Assembly (NCBI RefSeq): GCF_029051645.1
Contig: NZ_JAACFS010000025.1
Location: 46,275-110,274, forward strand
DNA from: Bradyrhizobium sp. CSA112
GTDB lineage: Bacteria > Pseudomonadota > Alphaproteobacteria > Rhizobiales > Xanthobacteraceae
Length of the DNA: 64,000 nucleotides
Direction: 5' to 3'
This document shows positions 53,317 through 61,889 of the stretch, piece by piece; within the stretch, counting starts at the first letter, position 1; each line of letters opens with the position of its first letter. The position numbers and the translations under genes are program-made. Under the pieces are notes generated by a model. The model did no database searches and was not told the DNA's origin. It worked only from the letters and a program-made list of their open reading frames with translations.

Positions 53317-54607
53317 TGAAAACGCTTCCGTCTGATTTGACCTGCCAGGTCTGGATCGAATTGTTATGATAGACCGAGTTCGAGCCGCGCTGCTTTCGCA
53401 GCTCCGCAATCGTCGGTTGCACGTAACCGGTCTCATCAATGACGCGGGATGCGACCAGCGCCGGACGGCCGTCCCAGCGCCAGGGCAGGGTGAATTTCGT
53501 CAGCGCTTTCGACAGCACCGGCTCGTGCAGCCGCGCGGTCTGCCAGTTGACGCCGCCGTCCATCGAGACGTCGACGCGCCTGACCTTGCCGTTGCCGGTC
53601 CAGGCCAGTCCCCTGATCTCATAAAGGCCGGGCCCATCGAGCGGCTTTTCCGGGCAGGGAAAGGTGACGACGGATTTGGCGTCGATCAGCCAGGTGAAGC
53701 CGCGCGAGGTGCCGTCCGGCATCAGGTCGGTGTATTTCGAGGTTTCCTCGCGCGAATGCCACGGTTTGTCGCCGAGCTTGATCCGGCGCAGCCACTTGAT
53801 GTTGACGTTGCCTTCCCAGCCCGGCACCACCAGCCGCAGCGGATAGCCCTGTTCGGGCCGCAGCGCCTCGCCGTTCTGCGCGTAGACCACGAGACAATCG
53901 TCGAGACATTTGTCGAGCGGCAGGCTGCGGTTCATGTGCGCGCCGTCGGCGCCTTCGACCATCGCCCACTTCGCTTCCTTCTTGATGCCGGTTTCCTCCA
54001 GCAGCGTCGATAGCTTCACGCCGGTCCATTCGGCGCAACTGACCATGCCGTGGCTGAATTGCAGCGAGTTCATCTGCGCGGCGCGCCAGTTCATGCCGCC
54101 ATTGGCCGGGCATTCGATGAAATGAATGCGCGATATCGATGGGAAGCGCAGGATGTCCTTCATGGTGAGCAGCAGCGGCCGCTCGACCAGCCCATGGATC
54201 ATGAGCTTGTGCTGCGCCGGATCGATATCGGGCCGTCCCGCATGGTGGCGCTCGAAGAACAGTCCGTTCGGGGTGATGATGCCGTGCAGATCCTGCAGCG
54301 GCGAAAAGCTCACCGACGATTCCGCGCTGGCGGTGAGCCAGGGGACGTTGCGCCGGATGACGGAGGCCTCGGTATCCGCTGGCCGGCCGTAGGGCCGGTC
54401 GACCACGCCCGCGCCAATCGATTGCGACCAGGGGGCGTCTGCCGGAGGAGACCCCTGCGCGGGGTCGGCCATGGCGGCTTTCCCGCCAAGGGCGAGGCTG
54501 CCGGTCAGCGCTGCGCCCAACCTCAGAAAGCTGCGTCGCACCACGGGCGCGTTCGGGCCGGCGAGATCGGAGAGAACAGCTTTGCTGCGTAACGGGTCAG
54601 GCCGCAC
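53300..54607 (-). CDS. soxC: SoxC, molybdenum sulfane (sulfite) dehydrogenase subunit
   Basis: A 435-aa periplasmic enzyme of the sulfite-oxidase family that oxidises SoxY-bound sulfane sulfur. The twin-arginine leader is VRRSFLRLGAALTGSLALGG. The molybdopterin cysteine is in RIHFIECPANGGMNW, and the C-terminal dimerisation domain contains VRRVDVSMDGGVNWQTA. I prefer GTG 54607 because GAGGGGAAG lies just before it. ATG 54631 is in frame but has no ribosome site, and adds only 8 residues. It opens the sox operon. Confidence 0.94.
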   Translation of the reverse strand: MRPDPLRSKAVLSDLAGPNAPVVRRSFLRLGAALTGSLALGGKAAMADPAQGSPPADAPWSQSIGAGVVDRPYGRPADTEASVIRRNVPWLTASAESSVSFSPLQDLHGIITPNGLFFERHHAGRPDIDPAQHKLMIHGLVERPLLLTMKDILRFPSISRIHFIECPANGGMNWRAAQMNSLQFSHGMVSCAEWTGVKLSTLLEETGIKKEAKWAMVEGADGAHMNRSLPLDKCLDDCLVVYAQNGEALRPEQGYPLRLVVPGWEGNVNIKWLRRIKLGDKPWHSREETSKYTDLMPDGTSRGFTWLIDAKSVVTFPCPEKPLDGPGLYEIRGLAWTGNGKVRRVDVSMDGGVNWQTARLHEPVLSKALTKFTLPWRWDGRPALVASRVIDETGYVQPTIAELRKQRGSNSVYHNNSIQTWQVKSDGSVFNVQLG

Positions 54608-54631
54608 GTTTTCTTCCCCTCGCGGCCGCAT

Positions 54632-54705
54632 CGCCGCATCATTTCTTGCTTTTTTGAACCGGTATCGACATTTGCTAATTTAGTCAATGCTAAAGAAAGG
54701 CTAGT
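54632..54705. promoter_or_regulatory. divergent soxR/soxC promoter region with candidate operator
   Basis: A short AT-rich gap. On the minus strand TTAGCATTGACTAAATTAGCA (54692-54672) holds two TTAGCA copies around TTGACT, the best -35 candidate for the sox operon; 17 bp on is TACCGG. On the plus strand AAAGAAAGG precedes the soxR start. The repeated TTAGCA is a plausible SoxR site, as repressors of this class bind this gap in related bacteria. Confidence 0.5.
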
Positions 54706-55119
54706 ATGTCATGTGTGCTTCGCACGCACGGAAACCATCCCGGATTTGACGTTATGAGAGCAGTCGCGGCGGTAGCCAAAGAGACACAGTCCGGCCCCGG
54801 CGCCGAGGATGCGGCAGCGCTGAAGAAGCTGGCGAAGCAGGCCGGCGATGCCGCGCAACTCCTGAAAATGCTTGCCAACGAAAAGCGTTTGCTGATCCTT
54901 TGTTTTCTCGCCGTGCGTGGCGAGATGACGGTCGGGGAACTCGTCGGCGTTGTGAAGCTGAGCCAGTCCGCATTGTCGCAGCATCTGGCGAAACTGCGCG
55001 CCGACGGCCTGGTCGAATTCCGGCGGACGTCGCAGACGCTGCATTATCGCGTTACCGACACGCGCGCATTGCGCCTGCTGCAGGTGCTGAAAGAGATTTA
55101 TTGCGGCGAGTTGATCTGA
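54706..55119 (+). CDS. soxR: SoxR, ArsR-family sox repressor
   Basis: A 137-aa winged-helix repressor. The DNA-binding part is MTVGELVGVVKLSQSALSQH plus LAKLRADGLVEFRRTSQTLHY. Cys66 (LLILCFLAV) and Cys133 (EIYCGEL) lie in the helices where the SqrR/BigR subgroup has its persulfide-reactive pair, so it probably senses sulfane sulfur and releases the sox promoter. ATG 54706 follows AAAGAAAGG; ATG 54754 is in frame but lacks a ribosome site. Its stop shares a base with the next start (TGATG). Confidence 0.9.
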   Translation: MSCVLRTHGNHPGFDVMRAVAAVAKETQSGPGAEDAAALKKLAKQAGDAAQLLKMLANEKRLLILCFLAVRGEMTVGELVGVVKLSQSALSQHLAKLRADGLVEFRRTSQTLHYRVTDTRALRLLQVLKEIYCGELI

Positions 55120-55634
55120 TGGTGGGACCACCAAAACTCCTGCGATTGGGAATTCCGTGGCTTCTCATATCAGCCCTGTTGGTGAATGCGATCGGTGCCA
55201 CCTCGGCGAATGCGAGCCTGCGGCTGGGCGGGAAGGGGCCCATATGCATCAGGGTTTTCGAACTGGCCGAGGATTGGAACCTGCGAACGCGTAACGATTT
55301 CGCTGATCGCGTCAGTCGTGCCCTTCAAGCCAAGCTTGAAGCATTTCAGCCGGTCAGGACTGTTCGGGCAGAACCGAACTGCATTAAGCCTGATCAACCG
55401 GGATTTGATCGTCAGCTGCCGATGATTCTTTCAGTCAAGAAGCAAAAGATCAAAATAGATAAGCGCGACTGGAATTTGATCATAGCCGGCGGGGTGTCTG
55501 CAGATGGTCTATTTCAGGACCGCGAGTCTCAGCCAGTCGTCATTGTACAGCAAGAAGCCGTTTCTGACGTTAGCATCGTAGATGCAATGGTAGAGTTTGT
55601 CGATCGCACCATCGTAGAAGCGCTGCGACGATAG
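55119..55634 (+). CDS. secreted protein of unknown function, coupled to soxR
   Basis: A 171-aa protein with a signal peptide (LGIPWLLISALLVNAIGATS, cleaved near ANAS). The mature part has two cysteines (GPICIRVFEL and RAEPNCIKPDQP) and alternating helices and strands (ILSVKKQKIKIDKRDWNLII; VVIVQQEAVSDVSIVDAMVE). I do not recognise a family. Its ATG overlaps the soxR stop (TGATG), which ties its translation to the repressor. Its codons are less GC-rich than those of its neighbours, a sign of different origin. A role in sensing or in handling periplasmic sulfur is only suggested by position. Confidence 0.75.
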   Translation: MVGPPKLLRLGIPWLLISALLVNAIGATSANASLRLGGKGPICIRVFELAEDWNLRTRNDFADRVSRALQAKLEAFQPVRTVRAEPNCIKPDQPGFDRQLPMILSVKKQKIKIDKRDWNLIIAGGVSADGLFQDRESQPVVIVQQEAVSDVSIVDAMVEFVDRTIVEALRR

Positions 55635-55700
55635 GTGAGATAGAAGCTGGAGGAGTGTGATGGCAGGAGTGACGATCCGGGCGGTTCAGGCGAGGCTCTG

Positions 55701-56387
55701 ATGGCGGAGTATGTCGTGGAATTCGGCAAGGATGGGCGGCCGGTCGAACCGGACGGCCGGCTCGATGCGGCGGCGTTCCACCGCAACCATGAGCCGATCT
55801 GGGCGGTGCTGCAGAGATTCCTAGCCGGCAAATCCGGTGACGTCGTGGAGGTCGGCAGCGGCACCGGCCAGCATGTCGTGCATTTCGCCAGACACACGCC
55901 CGACATCACGTGGTGGCCGAGCGATCTCAACGAGCGGCACCTGAAGAGCATCGAAGCGTGGCGCGCGCACGCTGCGCTACCGAACATCCGTCCGGCGCTG
56001 CGGATCGATCTCACTGATCCTGCCTGGTGTCCGCCGATGCATGACGGCAGCGGACCGGCCGAATTGCTCGCCGTGTTCTGCGCCAATGTGATCCACATCG
56101 CGCCCTGGCGCGTTGCCGAAGGCCTGTTCGCTGGGGCAGGCCGCTATCTGCGCAGCGACGGGCGCTTGTTTCTCTATGGCCCGTTCAAGCGCGACGGCAA
56201 GCACACCGCGATGAGCAACGCCGTGTTCGACACCAGCCTGCGCCAGCAGGATGCCGAATGGGGCGTGCGCGACATCGCCGATGTCGAGAAACTCGCTGCC
56301 GGCGTGGGCCTCGCCCTGGTCGAAACCGTACCAATGCCCGCCAATAACCTGATTTTGGTCTTCGGGCGATCGGGCGCTTCGGCGTAA
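55701..56387 (+). CDS. DUF938 SAM-dependent methyltransferase-like protein
   Basis: A 228-aa cytoplasmic protein. It opens with a block typical of DUF938 (PDGRLDAAAFHRNHEPIW) and contains the SAM-binding motif I VVEVGSGTGQHVVHFA. Motif II-like segments are ELLAVFCANVIHIAPWRVAE and YLRSDGRLFLYGPFKRDG. The substrate is unknown. ATG 55701 follows GGCGAGGCTCTG; the site is weak. It lies 66 bp after the secreted protein gene and may be read from the same promoter. Confidence 0.85.
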   Translation: MAEYVVEFGKDGRPVEPDGRLDAAAFHRNHEPIWAVLQRFLAGKSGDVVEVGSGTGQHVVHFARHTPDITWWPSDLNERHLKSIEAWRAHAALPNIRPALRIDLTDPAWCPPMHDGSGPAELLAVFCANVIHIAPWRVAEGLFAGAGRYLRSDGRLFLYGPFKRDGKHTAMSNAVFDTSLRQQDAEWGVRDIADVEKLAAGVGLALVETVPMPANNLILVFGRSGASA

Positions 56388-56402
56388 ACGCCTTTCCGCA
56401 CC

Positions 56403-57272
56403 TCAATGATAGGCGAGGGACCACCCTGATCCGCGAAGCCAGCAGCGCTCGTCGGGAACGTCATGGTCTCGGTACAGTCGTGTGACCTCTTGCCAACCGC
56501 CGCGGGTAAAGGCTTCGGCAAGCGCTCGCTCGGACACCTCGTCGCGGCTGCCGGCGCAGGGGAAGATCGCAACGGGCGAGATCCAGTATGCAAGATAGTC
56601 CGCGCCTCTTCGCTCAATTCGGAACACCGCGCCGGCACTTGCCGTGCGGTCCGACGCGATACCGCCAAATCCCTCATCCGATGTCATCGGCATGATCAGG
56701 CGGCCGCCATCGGCGAGGTCGTCGAGCCAGCGTGTGGCAGGCCGCGTACAGCCGGCATTGACATAGATGACGTCGGCGGCATCGAACGGCACCTGCGTGC
56801 CGTCGCCCTCGATCACGGCGACATTTGGGTATGGAGCGAGGTTGGCTTTGGCTCGCGCGGCGAGAGCCTCGTCATATTCGATTCCCGTCACCCGTCCCGA
56901 CGGCCCGACGAGATGCGCCAGGATCGCGGTGTAATAGCCAGTGCCCGTTCCAACATGCACCACGTGTTCGCCTGCGGCGGGTGAGGCCTGGTGAATGAGA
57001 TGGGCGTGCAACGACGGTTGCCCGTTGTTGAGGCTACGCTCGGGCACGAGCGCGACCAGATCGTCGGTATAGAGATAGACGGGGTCAGCGTCGGGTGTCG
57101 ACACATAGTCGCGTAGCCAGCGCCGCACCAGCCACGGGCCCGGGCCAAGAAAATCCTCGCGGGGGATGGCAGCAAACGCCTTGGTGAGGCGCGCATCGTC
57201 GACGCTTGCGGCGGCAAGGATCTGCTTGGCGTATGCGCCACGAATGATGCGGAGTTCGGCTTGAGTGTCCAT
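56403..57272 (-). CDS. protein-L-isoaspartate O-methyltransferase-like protein
   Basis: A 289-aa cytoplasmic protein in the PCMT-type family. It has IPREDFLGPGPW and the substrate-site block LNNGQPSLHAHLIHQASP, with the SAM motif VVHVGTGTGYYTAILAHLVG. True isoaspartyl enzymes repair aged proteins; this one is longer, with about 80 extra C-terminal residues, so its substrate is open. ATG 57272 follows GGAGGGC with 7-bp spacing; the ORF can be extended to 57326 without a ribosome site. Confidence 0.82.
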   Translation of the reverse strand: MDTQAELRIIRGAYAKQILAAASVDDARLTKAFAAIPREDFLGPGPWLVRRWLRDYVSTPDADPVYLYTDDLVALVPERSLNNGQPSLHAHLIHQASPAAGEHVVHVGTGTGYYTAILAHLVGPSGRVTGIEYDEALAARAKANLAPYPNVAVIEGDGTQVPFDAADVIYVNAGCTRPATRWLDDLADGGRLIMPMTSDEGFGGIASDRTASAGAVFRIERRGADYLAYWISPVAIFPCAGSRDEVSERALAEAFTRGGWQEVTRLYRDHDVPDERCWLRGSGWSLAYH

Positions 57273-57313
57273 TTTTTGCCCTCCATCCCGGCCCATGCTA
57301 TCGTTCTTGTGTG

Positions 57314-57341
57314 ATTTAACACACAAAAGTGTGTGTTAAAT
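57314..57341. promoter_or_regulatory. perfect 12-bp palindrome (candidate operator)
   Basis: ATTTAACACACA and TGTGTGTTAAAT are exact reverse complements around a 4-bp spacer (AAAG). The site lies between the divergent PCMT-like and HicB-like genes, 27 bp before the HicB-like start. HicB proteins are ribbon-helix-helix DNA binders that usually regulate their own gene from such a dyad. Confidence 0.8.
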
Positions 57342-57367
57342 AGCACAATAGTTGTGGGGAGGCCAGA

Positions 57368-57862
57368 TTGAAAAAGCGGCTTTATCCAGCGGTGCTGGAG
57401 CGCGGTCCGCGCGGCGCGCTCGGCGCATGGTTTCCCGATTTTCCGGGCTGCGTGGCCGGCGGGCGTTCGCAGGAAGAGGCGATCGAGAAAGCGGAGGGCG
57501 CGCTGGCACGAGCGGTGGACGGAATGGCAGAGCAGGGCAGGCCGCTGCCGGAGCCGACGCCGATCGAGCAGATCGCGCTGCCCAAGAGCGCCGACGTGGT
57601 CGCCTATTTCATTGTCGGGGTCGATCCGCCCGATCCGTCCGAGCGGGTGAACGTCTATTTGCCGAAGAGCCTGATTACGCGGATCGACAAGCGCGCCACG
57701 GAGCTCGGCATGAGCCGCTCCAGCTTCTTCGGCTTCGCCGCCACGATTGCGCTTGATTGGAGCCCAGGCTTCCCGCGCCCCGGCCTCGCGGGCCCTCGCT
57801 CAAAGGTCCACAAGACCGGTGCGGTGCGAGCCGAAAGAAGATCGGGCAAGAAGCGGCCTTGA
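57368..57862 (+). CDS. orphan HicB-like antitoxin/regulator
   Basis: A 164-aa protein. The N-terminal HicB fold has GAWFPDFPGCVAGGRSQEEA and IEKAEGALARAVDGM. A ribbon-helix-helix unit follows (VNVYLPKSLITRIDKRATEL, GMSRSSFFGFAATIAL). The last ~35 residues are a basic tail (HKTGAVRAERRSGKKRP). The start appears to be TTG 57368, behind GTGGGGAGG. HicB is normally paired with a small toxin, HicA; neither side has such a gene, so it is an orphan, probably a DNA-binding regulator. Confidence 0.82.
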   Translation: MKKRLYPAVLERGPRGALGAWFPDFPGCVAGGRSQEEAIEKAEGALARAVDGMAEQGRPLPEPTPIEQIALPKSADVVAYFIVGVDPPDPSERVNVYLPKSLITRIDKRATELGMSRSSFFGFAATIALDWSPGFPRPGLAGPRSKVHKTGAVRAERRSGKKRP

Positions 57863-57903
57863 AAGGGCATTGATCTTGGCGTCCGGGCGACGATAGCGAA
57901 ACA

Positions 57904-59973
57904 CTACGCGGCGTTATCTGCCCAGCCGATCTTGTTCCTCAGGAAGGTGTATCCGAGCGCGATGAACCCGGCGCGCTCGCGGTTGTCCTTGCCGTAGCCG
58001 TGACCGCCCGCCGCCGGCTCGTAGAAATAGGCTTCGTATCCCATCGCTTGCAGCTTGGCCGCCATCTTGCGGGCGTGGCCGGGATGTACGCGGTCGTCGC
58101 GGCGCGTGGTGGCGATCAGGATCGGTGGGTAGTTCTGGCCCGGTGTTGCGGCGTGATAGGCAGAATAGGTTTTCAGCCACTCCCACTCTGCGGGCTTGTC
58201 GGGATCGCCATACTCCGCGATCCAGCTCGCGCCGGCGAGCAGTTTTGTGTAGCGGCGCATGTCGATCAAGGGAATCGTGCAGAACAGTGCGCCGAATTTC
58301 TGGGGGTAGCGCACCAGCATGTTGGTGATCAGGATGCCGCCGTTCGATCCGCCCTCGGCGGCAATTCTGCTGGCGCGCGTCACGCCGCGCTTTACGAGGT
58401 CGGCGGCAACCGCCGCGAAATCATCATGCGCCAGCCGTTTGCCGGCGTAACGGCCGGCATCATGCCAACGCGTGCCGAACTCGCCGCCGCCACGGATATT
58501 CGCCTGCACCGTGGTGCCGCCGCGCTCCAGCCAGAGCTTGCCGAGTGCGGAGCTGTAAAATGGCTTTACCGCGAGGCCGAACCCGCCATAAGCGCTCATA
58601 TAGACCGGTGCATCGCCGGTCTCGGCGGCGGGACCGGTCTGCACATAGGGGATGCGCTCGCCGTCTACCGAAATCGCCTCATGGCGGGTGACGATGAGTC
58701 CGTCGGCGGAAAAGGTCTTCGGCGCCTGCTTCAAGATAGCGGGGCTGGCGACGCCTTCGATCAGCAGCAGCGAAGACGGCGTCACGGGATCCTGCACATT
58801 GGCGAGCAGGTCGCCATTGCTCTCGGCTTCGCGGCGGTCGAGACGCCAGACATCGACCACGCCGATTTCGGGAAGGCCGCGCAGTCTCTCGCGCGTCCAG
58901 CCGCCTGCAGACGGGGTGCAGATTTCGAACTGCGGACGCAACTCGTCGAGAACAGACAATACAAGCTTGCCGGCCGTCCAGAAAAAGCCCTGTAGCGCCC
59001 GCCGCGGCCCTGGCTCGAACACCGTGGTGAAGTTGCGGTCACCGGCCAGGAAGGCCGAGAGCGAGATACCGAGCACGCTGTCCGGCGCGTAGGTCTTGCC
59101 CGCGACCGTCCAGGCACCACGCAATTTCACCGCCAGCCAGTCGTTGTGGGCTTCCAGCCAGATGTCGGTCGGCAAGTCGAGTTTTGTGCGTGGACCGGCT
59201 TCTGTGCCAAGCCAGAGATTGAGATTGAAGAAATCGATCCGATCGATGAACCACATCCGCGGTGTTGGGCCGGTGTCATCGACGCTGCAGTACGCGGCCA
59301 TCCGGTCGGCCGGCACCTCGAACAGCACCGGCGCCCGCTCCACAGGCTCGCCGCGGCGCCACAGCCGGACCGTTCTTGCATAGCCGGAAGTTGTCGCCAT
59401 GCCCTCGCCCAGGGCGCTCGAAAGCAGCAGCGTGTCGGCATCGATCCAGTCGACCCCGCTCTTGGCTTCCGGCAAGTTAAATCCGTCGGCGACGAAAGCT
59501 TTGGTATCCAGATTGAATTCCCGCAGCGTTACCGCATCGCTGCCTCCTCGCGAAAGGGCGACGATCACGCGCGGATCGTCTCCCGGCAGCGGCTGCGTCC
59601 AACTCAGCAGCCAATCCTTGTCCTCTTCGGTGGCGAGGCGGTCGATGTCCAGCAGCGTCTCCCAGCCCGGCTCCGCGTTGCGAAAGTCTGCAAGCGTCGT
59701 GCGCCGCCAGACGCCGCGCGGATTCCGGGCATCCTTCCAGAGATTGTAGACGAGCCCGCCGTGACGCGTGACATAGGGAATATTGTCGCTTCGGTCATAG
59801 ATCGCCGCAAGCGTATCTCGATCCGTCTCAAATTGCCGGCCTCCGAAGGTTTCCAGCGTCCGTCGGCTTTGCCGGTCGACGAAGTCGAGCGCGCGTTCGC
59901 CTTCGATTTCCTCGAGCCAGAGGTAGGGATCATCGTCGGGCGCGGCGATGGTCGGCCTGTCGTCGATTGCCAT
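57904..59973 (-). CDS. prolyl-oligopeptidase-family (S9) serine peptidase
   Basis: A 689-aa enzyme. The N-terminal beta-propeller (about 60-400) begins after DDDPYLWLEEIEGERALDFV. The alpha/beta hydrolase domain carries the serine in AAEGGSNGGILI, the aspartate in TTRRDDRVHPGHARK, and the histidine in AAGGHGYGKDN. No signal peptide is seen, so it probably acts in the cytoplasm on short peptides. ATG 59973 was chosen because GGAG lies 8 bp before it; the longer frame to 60141 runs into the shared upstream gap. Confidence 0.92.
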   Translation of the reverse strand: MAIDDRPTIAAPDDDPYLWLEEIEGERALDFVDRQSRRTLETFGGRQFETDRDTLAAIYDRSDNIPYVTRHGGLVYNLWKDARNPRGVWRRTTLADFRNAEPGWETLLDIDRLATEEDKDWLLSWTQPLPGDDPRVIVALSRGGSDAVTLREFNLDTKAFVADGFNLPEAKSGVDWIDADTLLLSSALGEGMATTSGYARTVRLWRRGEPVERAPVLFEVPADRMAAYCSVDDTGPTPRMWFIDRIDFFNLNLWLGTEAGPRTKLDLPTDIWLEAHNDWLAVKLRGAWTVAGKTYAPDSVLGISLSAFLAGDRNFTTVFEPGPRRALQGFFWTAGKLVLSVLDELRPQFEICTPSAGGWTRERLRGLPEIGVVDVWRLDRREAESNGDLLANVQDPVTPSSLLLIEGVASPAILKQAPKTFSADGLIVTRHEAISVDGERIPYVQTGPAAETGDAPVYMSAYGGFGLAVKPFYSSALGKLWLERGGTTVQANIRGGGEFGTRWHDAGRYAGKRLAHDDFAAVAADLVKRGVTRASRIAAEGGSNGGILITNMLVRYPQKFGALFCTIPLIDMRRYTKLLAGASWIAEYGDPDKPAEWEWLKTYSAYHAATPGQNYPPILIATTRRDDRVHPGHARKMAAKLQAMGYEAYFYEPAAGGHGYGKDNRERAGFIALGYTFLRNKIGWADNAA

Positions 59974-60189
59974 GGCTTGAACTCCAGAAGTGCCGGTCGC
60001 TTGTACCGCAATAGGGCATGATCGGGGCGACCTTCGATGTAGGCTGTTGTTCGTGCGCTGTCCAATGTGCGCGCCTCGCATAGCCAGCGCCCGTTTGCGC
60101 CAGTTGATCGCGTCGCTCTGCATCTTCATAGTGCCGCACAATGAATCGATAAGGCTCCCCTGCCTGGGGCATGCCGGGCGGGAAGGCCG

Positions 60190-61434
60190 ATGCTGGATAC
60201 GACTATCACCGAAGAGATCGCCGATGACGCGCGTGCGCGCGCCAATGTGTTGCGCCTCGCTGCGGCGCAGGCGCTGACCGGCGCCAATTCGGCTGTCATC
60301 TTCGCCACCGGCTCGATCGTCGGCGCGACGCTGGCGCCGAACATCTCGCTCGCCACCGTGCCGCTGTCGATGTATGTGCTGGGGCTCGCCGCCGGCACAC
60401 TGCCGACCGGCGCGATCTCGCGGGCCTACGGCCGCCGCACCGCTTTCATCATCGGCACGTTCTGCGGCGTGTTGACCGGCGCGCTCGCCGCAGTCGCCGT
60501 GCTGTATGCTTCGTTCTGGCTGTTCTGCGGCGCGACGTTCCTCGGCGGTCTCTACGGCGCGGTCGCGCAGTCCTATCGTTTTGCCGCGGCCGACGGCGCC
60601 AGCACAGCGCTCCGGCCGAAGGCCGTGTCGTGGGTGATGGCGGGCGGCGTATTCGCCGGGGTGCTCGGTCCGCAGCTCGTGCAGTGGACCATGGATATCT
60701 GGCCGCCTTATCTGTTTGCGTTCAGTTTTGTAGTGCAGGCCTTCGTCGCGCTGGTGGCGATGGCGGTGCTGTGGGGCGTCGATGCGCCGAAGCCGGCGCC
60801 GTCAGACATGCATGGCGGCCGGCCGCTGTTCGAAATCGCACGGCAGCCGCGCTTCATTGCGGCGGCGCTGTGCGGGGTGATCGCGTACCCCATGATGAAT
60901 CTCGTCATGACCTCGGCGCCGCTCGCCATGAAGATGTGCGGACTGACCGTCAGCGATTCCAATTTCGGCATTCAGTGGCACATCGTGGCGATGTACGGCC
61001 CGAGCTTCTTCACCGGCACGCTAATCGCGCGCTTCGGCGCGCCCACAATCGTTGCGCTCGGCCTGCTGCTGGAAGCGGCAGCGGCGGGAATTGGCCTTGC
61101 CGGCATCACCGCGATGCATTTCTGGGCGACACTGATCGTGCTCGGGGTGGGGTGGAACTTTGCCTTTATCGGAGCGTCGGCGCTGGTGCTGGAGACGCAT
61201 CGGCCGCAGGAACGTAACAAGGTGCAGGCCTTCAACGATTTCCTGGTGTTCGGGATGATGGCGCTGGGCTCATTCTCATCCGGCCAGTTGCTGGCGCATT
61301 ACGGCTGGTCGATGGTAAACATGGTGGTGTTTCCGCCGGTGCTGCTCGGCCTTGCAGTGCTGTCGTTTGCGTCATTCGCCAAGCGCCGCGCGAAGCTGCA
61401 GGCGGTCAATGAGATTCCAGGTTCCGGTATCTGA
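60190..61434 (+). CDS. MFS transporter
   Basis: A 414-aa inner-membrane carrier with about twelve helices. The first begins at ANVLRLAAAQALTGANSAVI. The loop 2-3 motif reads GAISRAYGRRTAFIIG, and the second half has a matching set ending SFASFAKRRAKLQAV. The ligand is unknown. ATG 60190 follows GGGAAGGCCG. It lies 27 bp before the NTF2-like gene on the same strand. Confidence 0.87.
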   Translation: MLDTTITEEIADDARARANVLRLAAAQALTGANSAVIFATGSIVGATLAPNISLATVPLSMYVLGLAAGTLPTGAISRAYGRRTAFIIGTFCGVLTGALAAVAVLYASFWLFCGATFLGGLYGAVAQSYRFAAADGASTALRPKAVSWVMAGGVFAGVLGPQLVQWTMDIWPPYLFAFSFVVQAFVALVAMAVLWGVDAPKPAPSDMHGGRPLFEIARQPRFIAAALCGVIAYPMMNLVMTSAPLAMKMCGLTVSDSNFGIQWHIVAMYGPSFFTGTLIARFGAPTIVALGLLLEAAAAGIGLAGITAMHFWATLIVLGVGWNFAFIGASALVLETHRPQERNKVQAFNDFLVFGMMALGSFSSGQLLAHYGWSMVNMVVFPPVLLGLAVLSFASFAKRRAKLQAVNEIPGSGI

Positions 61435-61460
61435 TCTTCAATTTGATTGCAGGAGGCTCC

Positions 61461-61823
61461 ATGCCGACGCGCGCCCGTCTCGATGAGTTCATTGCAGCCG
61501 TCGTCTCCGGCGACCATGCCGGGGCGATCGAGCGTTTCTATACGGAGGACGCCAGCATGCAGGAGAACGCGGCGGCGCCACGGGTCGGCCGCGACGTCCT
61601 GGTGGCGCATGAGCGCGCAGTGCTGGAGCGAGTCAAGAGCGTGACGTCGACCTGCCTGACCTCGATCGTCGAGGGCGACAACGTCGCGATCCACTGGGTA
61701 TTCGAGTTCGTCTATCATTCCGGCAAGACCGGCCGGTTCGACGAAGTCGCGCTGCAGGAATGGCGCGGCGATAAGGTTTGGCGTGAGCGGTTCTTCTACG
61801 ATCCGTCGAAGCCGGCGGCCTAG
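61461..61823 (+). CDS. NTF2/SnoaL-like small protein
   Basis: A 120-aa cytoplasmic protein with the cone-shaped NTF2-like fold: an N-terminal helix (LDEFIAAVVSGDHAGAIERF), FYTEDASMQENAAAPRVG, and C-terminal strands (EGDNVAIHWVFEFVYHSGK, VALQEWRGDKVWRERFFYDP). The family has enzymes such as isomerases and hydrolases and many binding proteins, so the job is open. ATG 61461 follows AGGAGGCTCC. It is likely co-transcribed with the MFS gene 27 bp upstream. Confidence 0.82.
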   Translation: MPTRARLDEFIAAVVSGDHAGAIERFYTEDASMQENAAAPRVGRDVLVAHERAVLERVKSVTSTCLTSIVEGDNVAIHWVFEFVYHSGKTGRFDEVALQEWRGDKVWRERFFYDPSKPAA

Positions 61824-61889
61824 TTGCCATCTACTGACAGTTCGGTCTGCGCCGAAGCAATTAGCTTTGTAAGTCTGCTAGTAGTTTGC

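Noticed and set aside
54900..55634. Long frame starting inside soxR
   Set aside because: The part before 55119 is the wrong frame of soxR. The real start is ATG 55119, which gives a signal peptide at once.
57863..57903. A hicA toxin gene beside the HicB-like gene
   Set aside because: The gap to the S9 peptidase stop is only about 40 bp, and the upstream gap of 95 bp is also too short.
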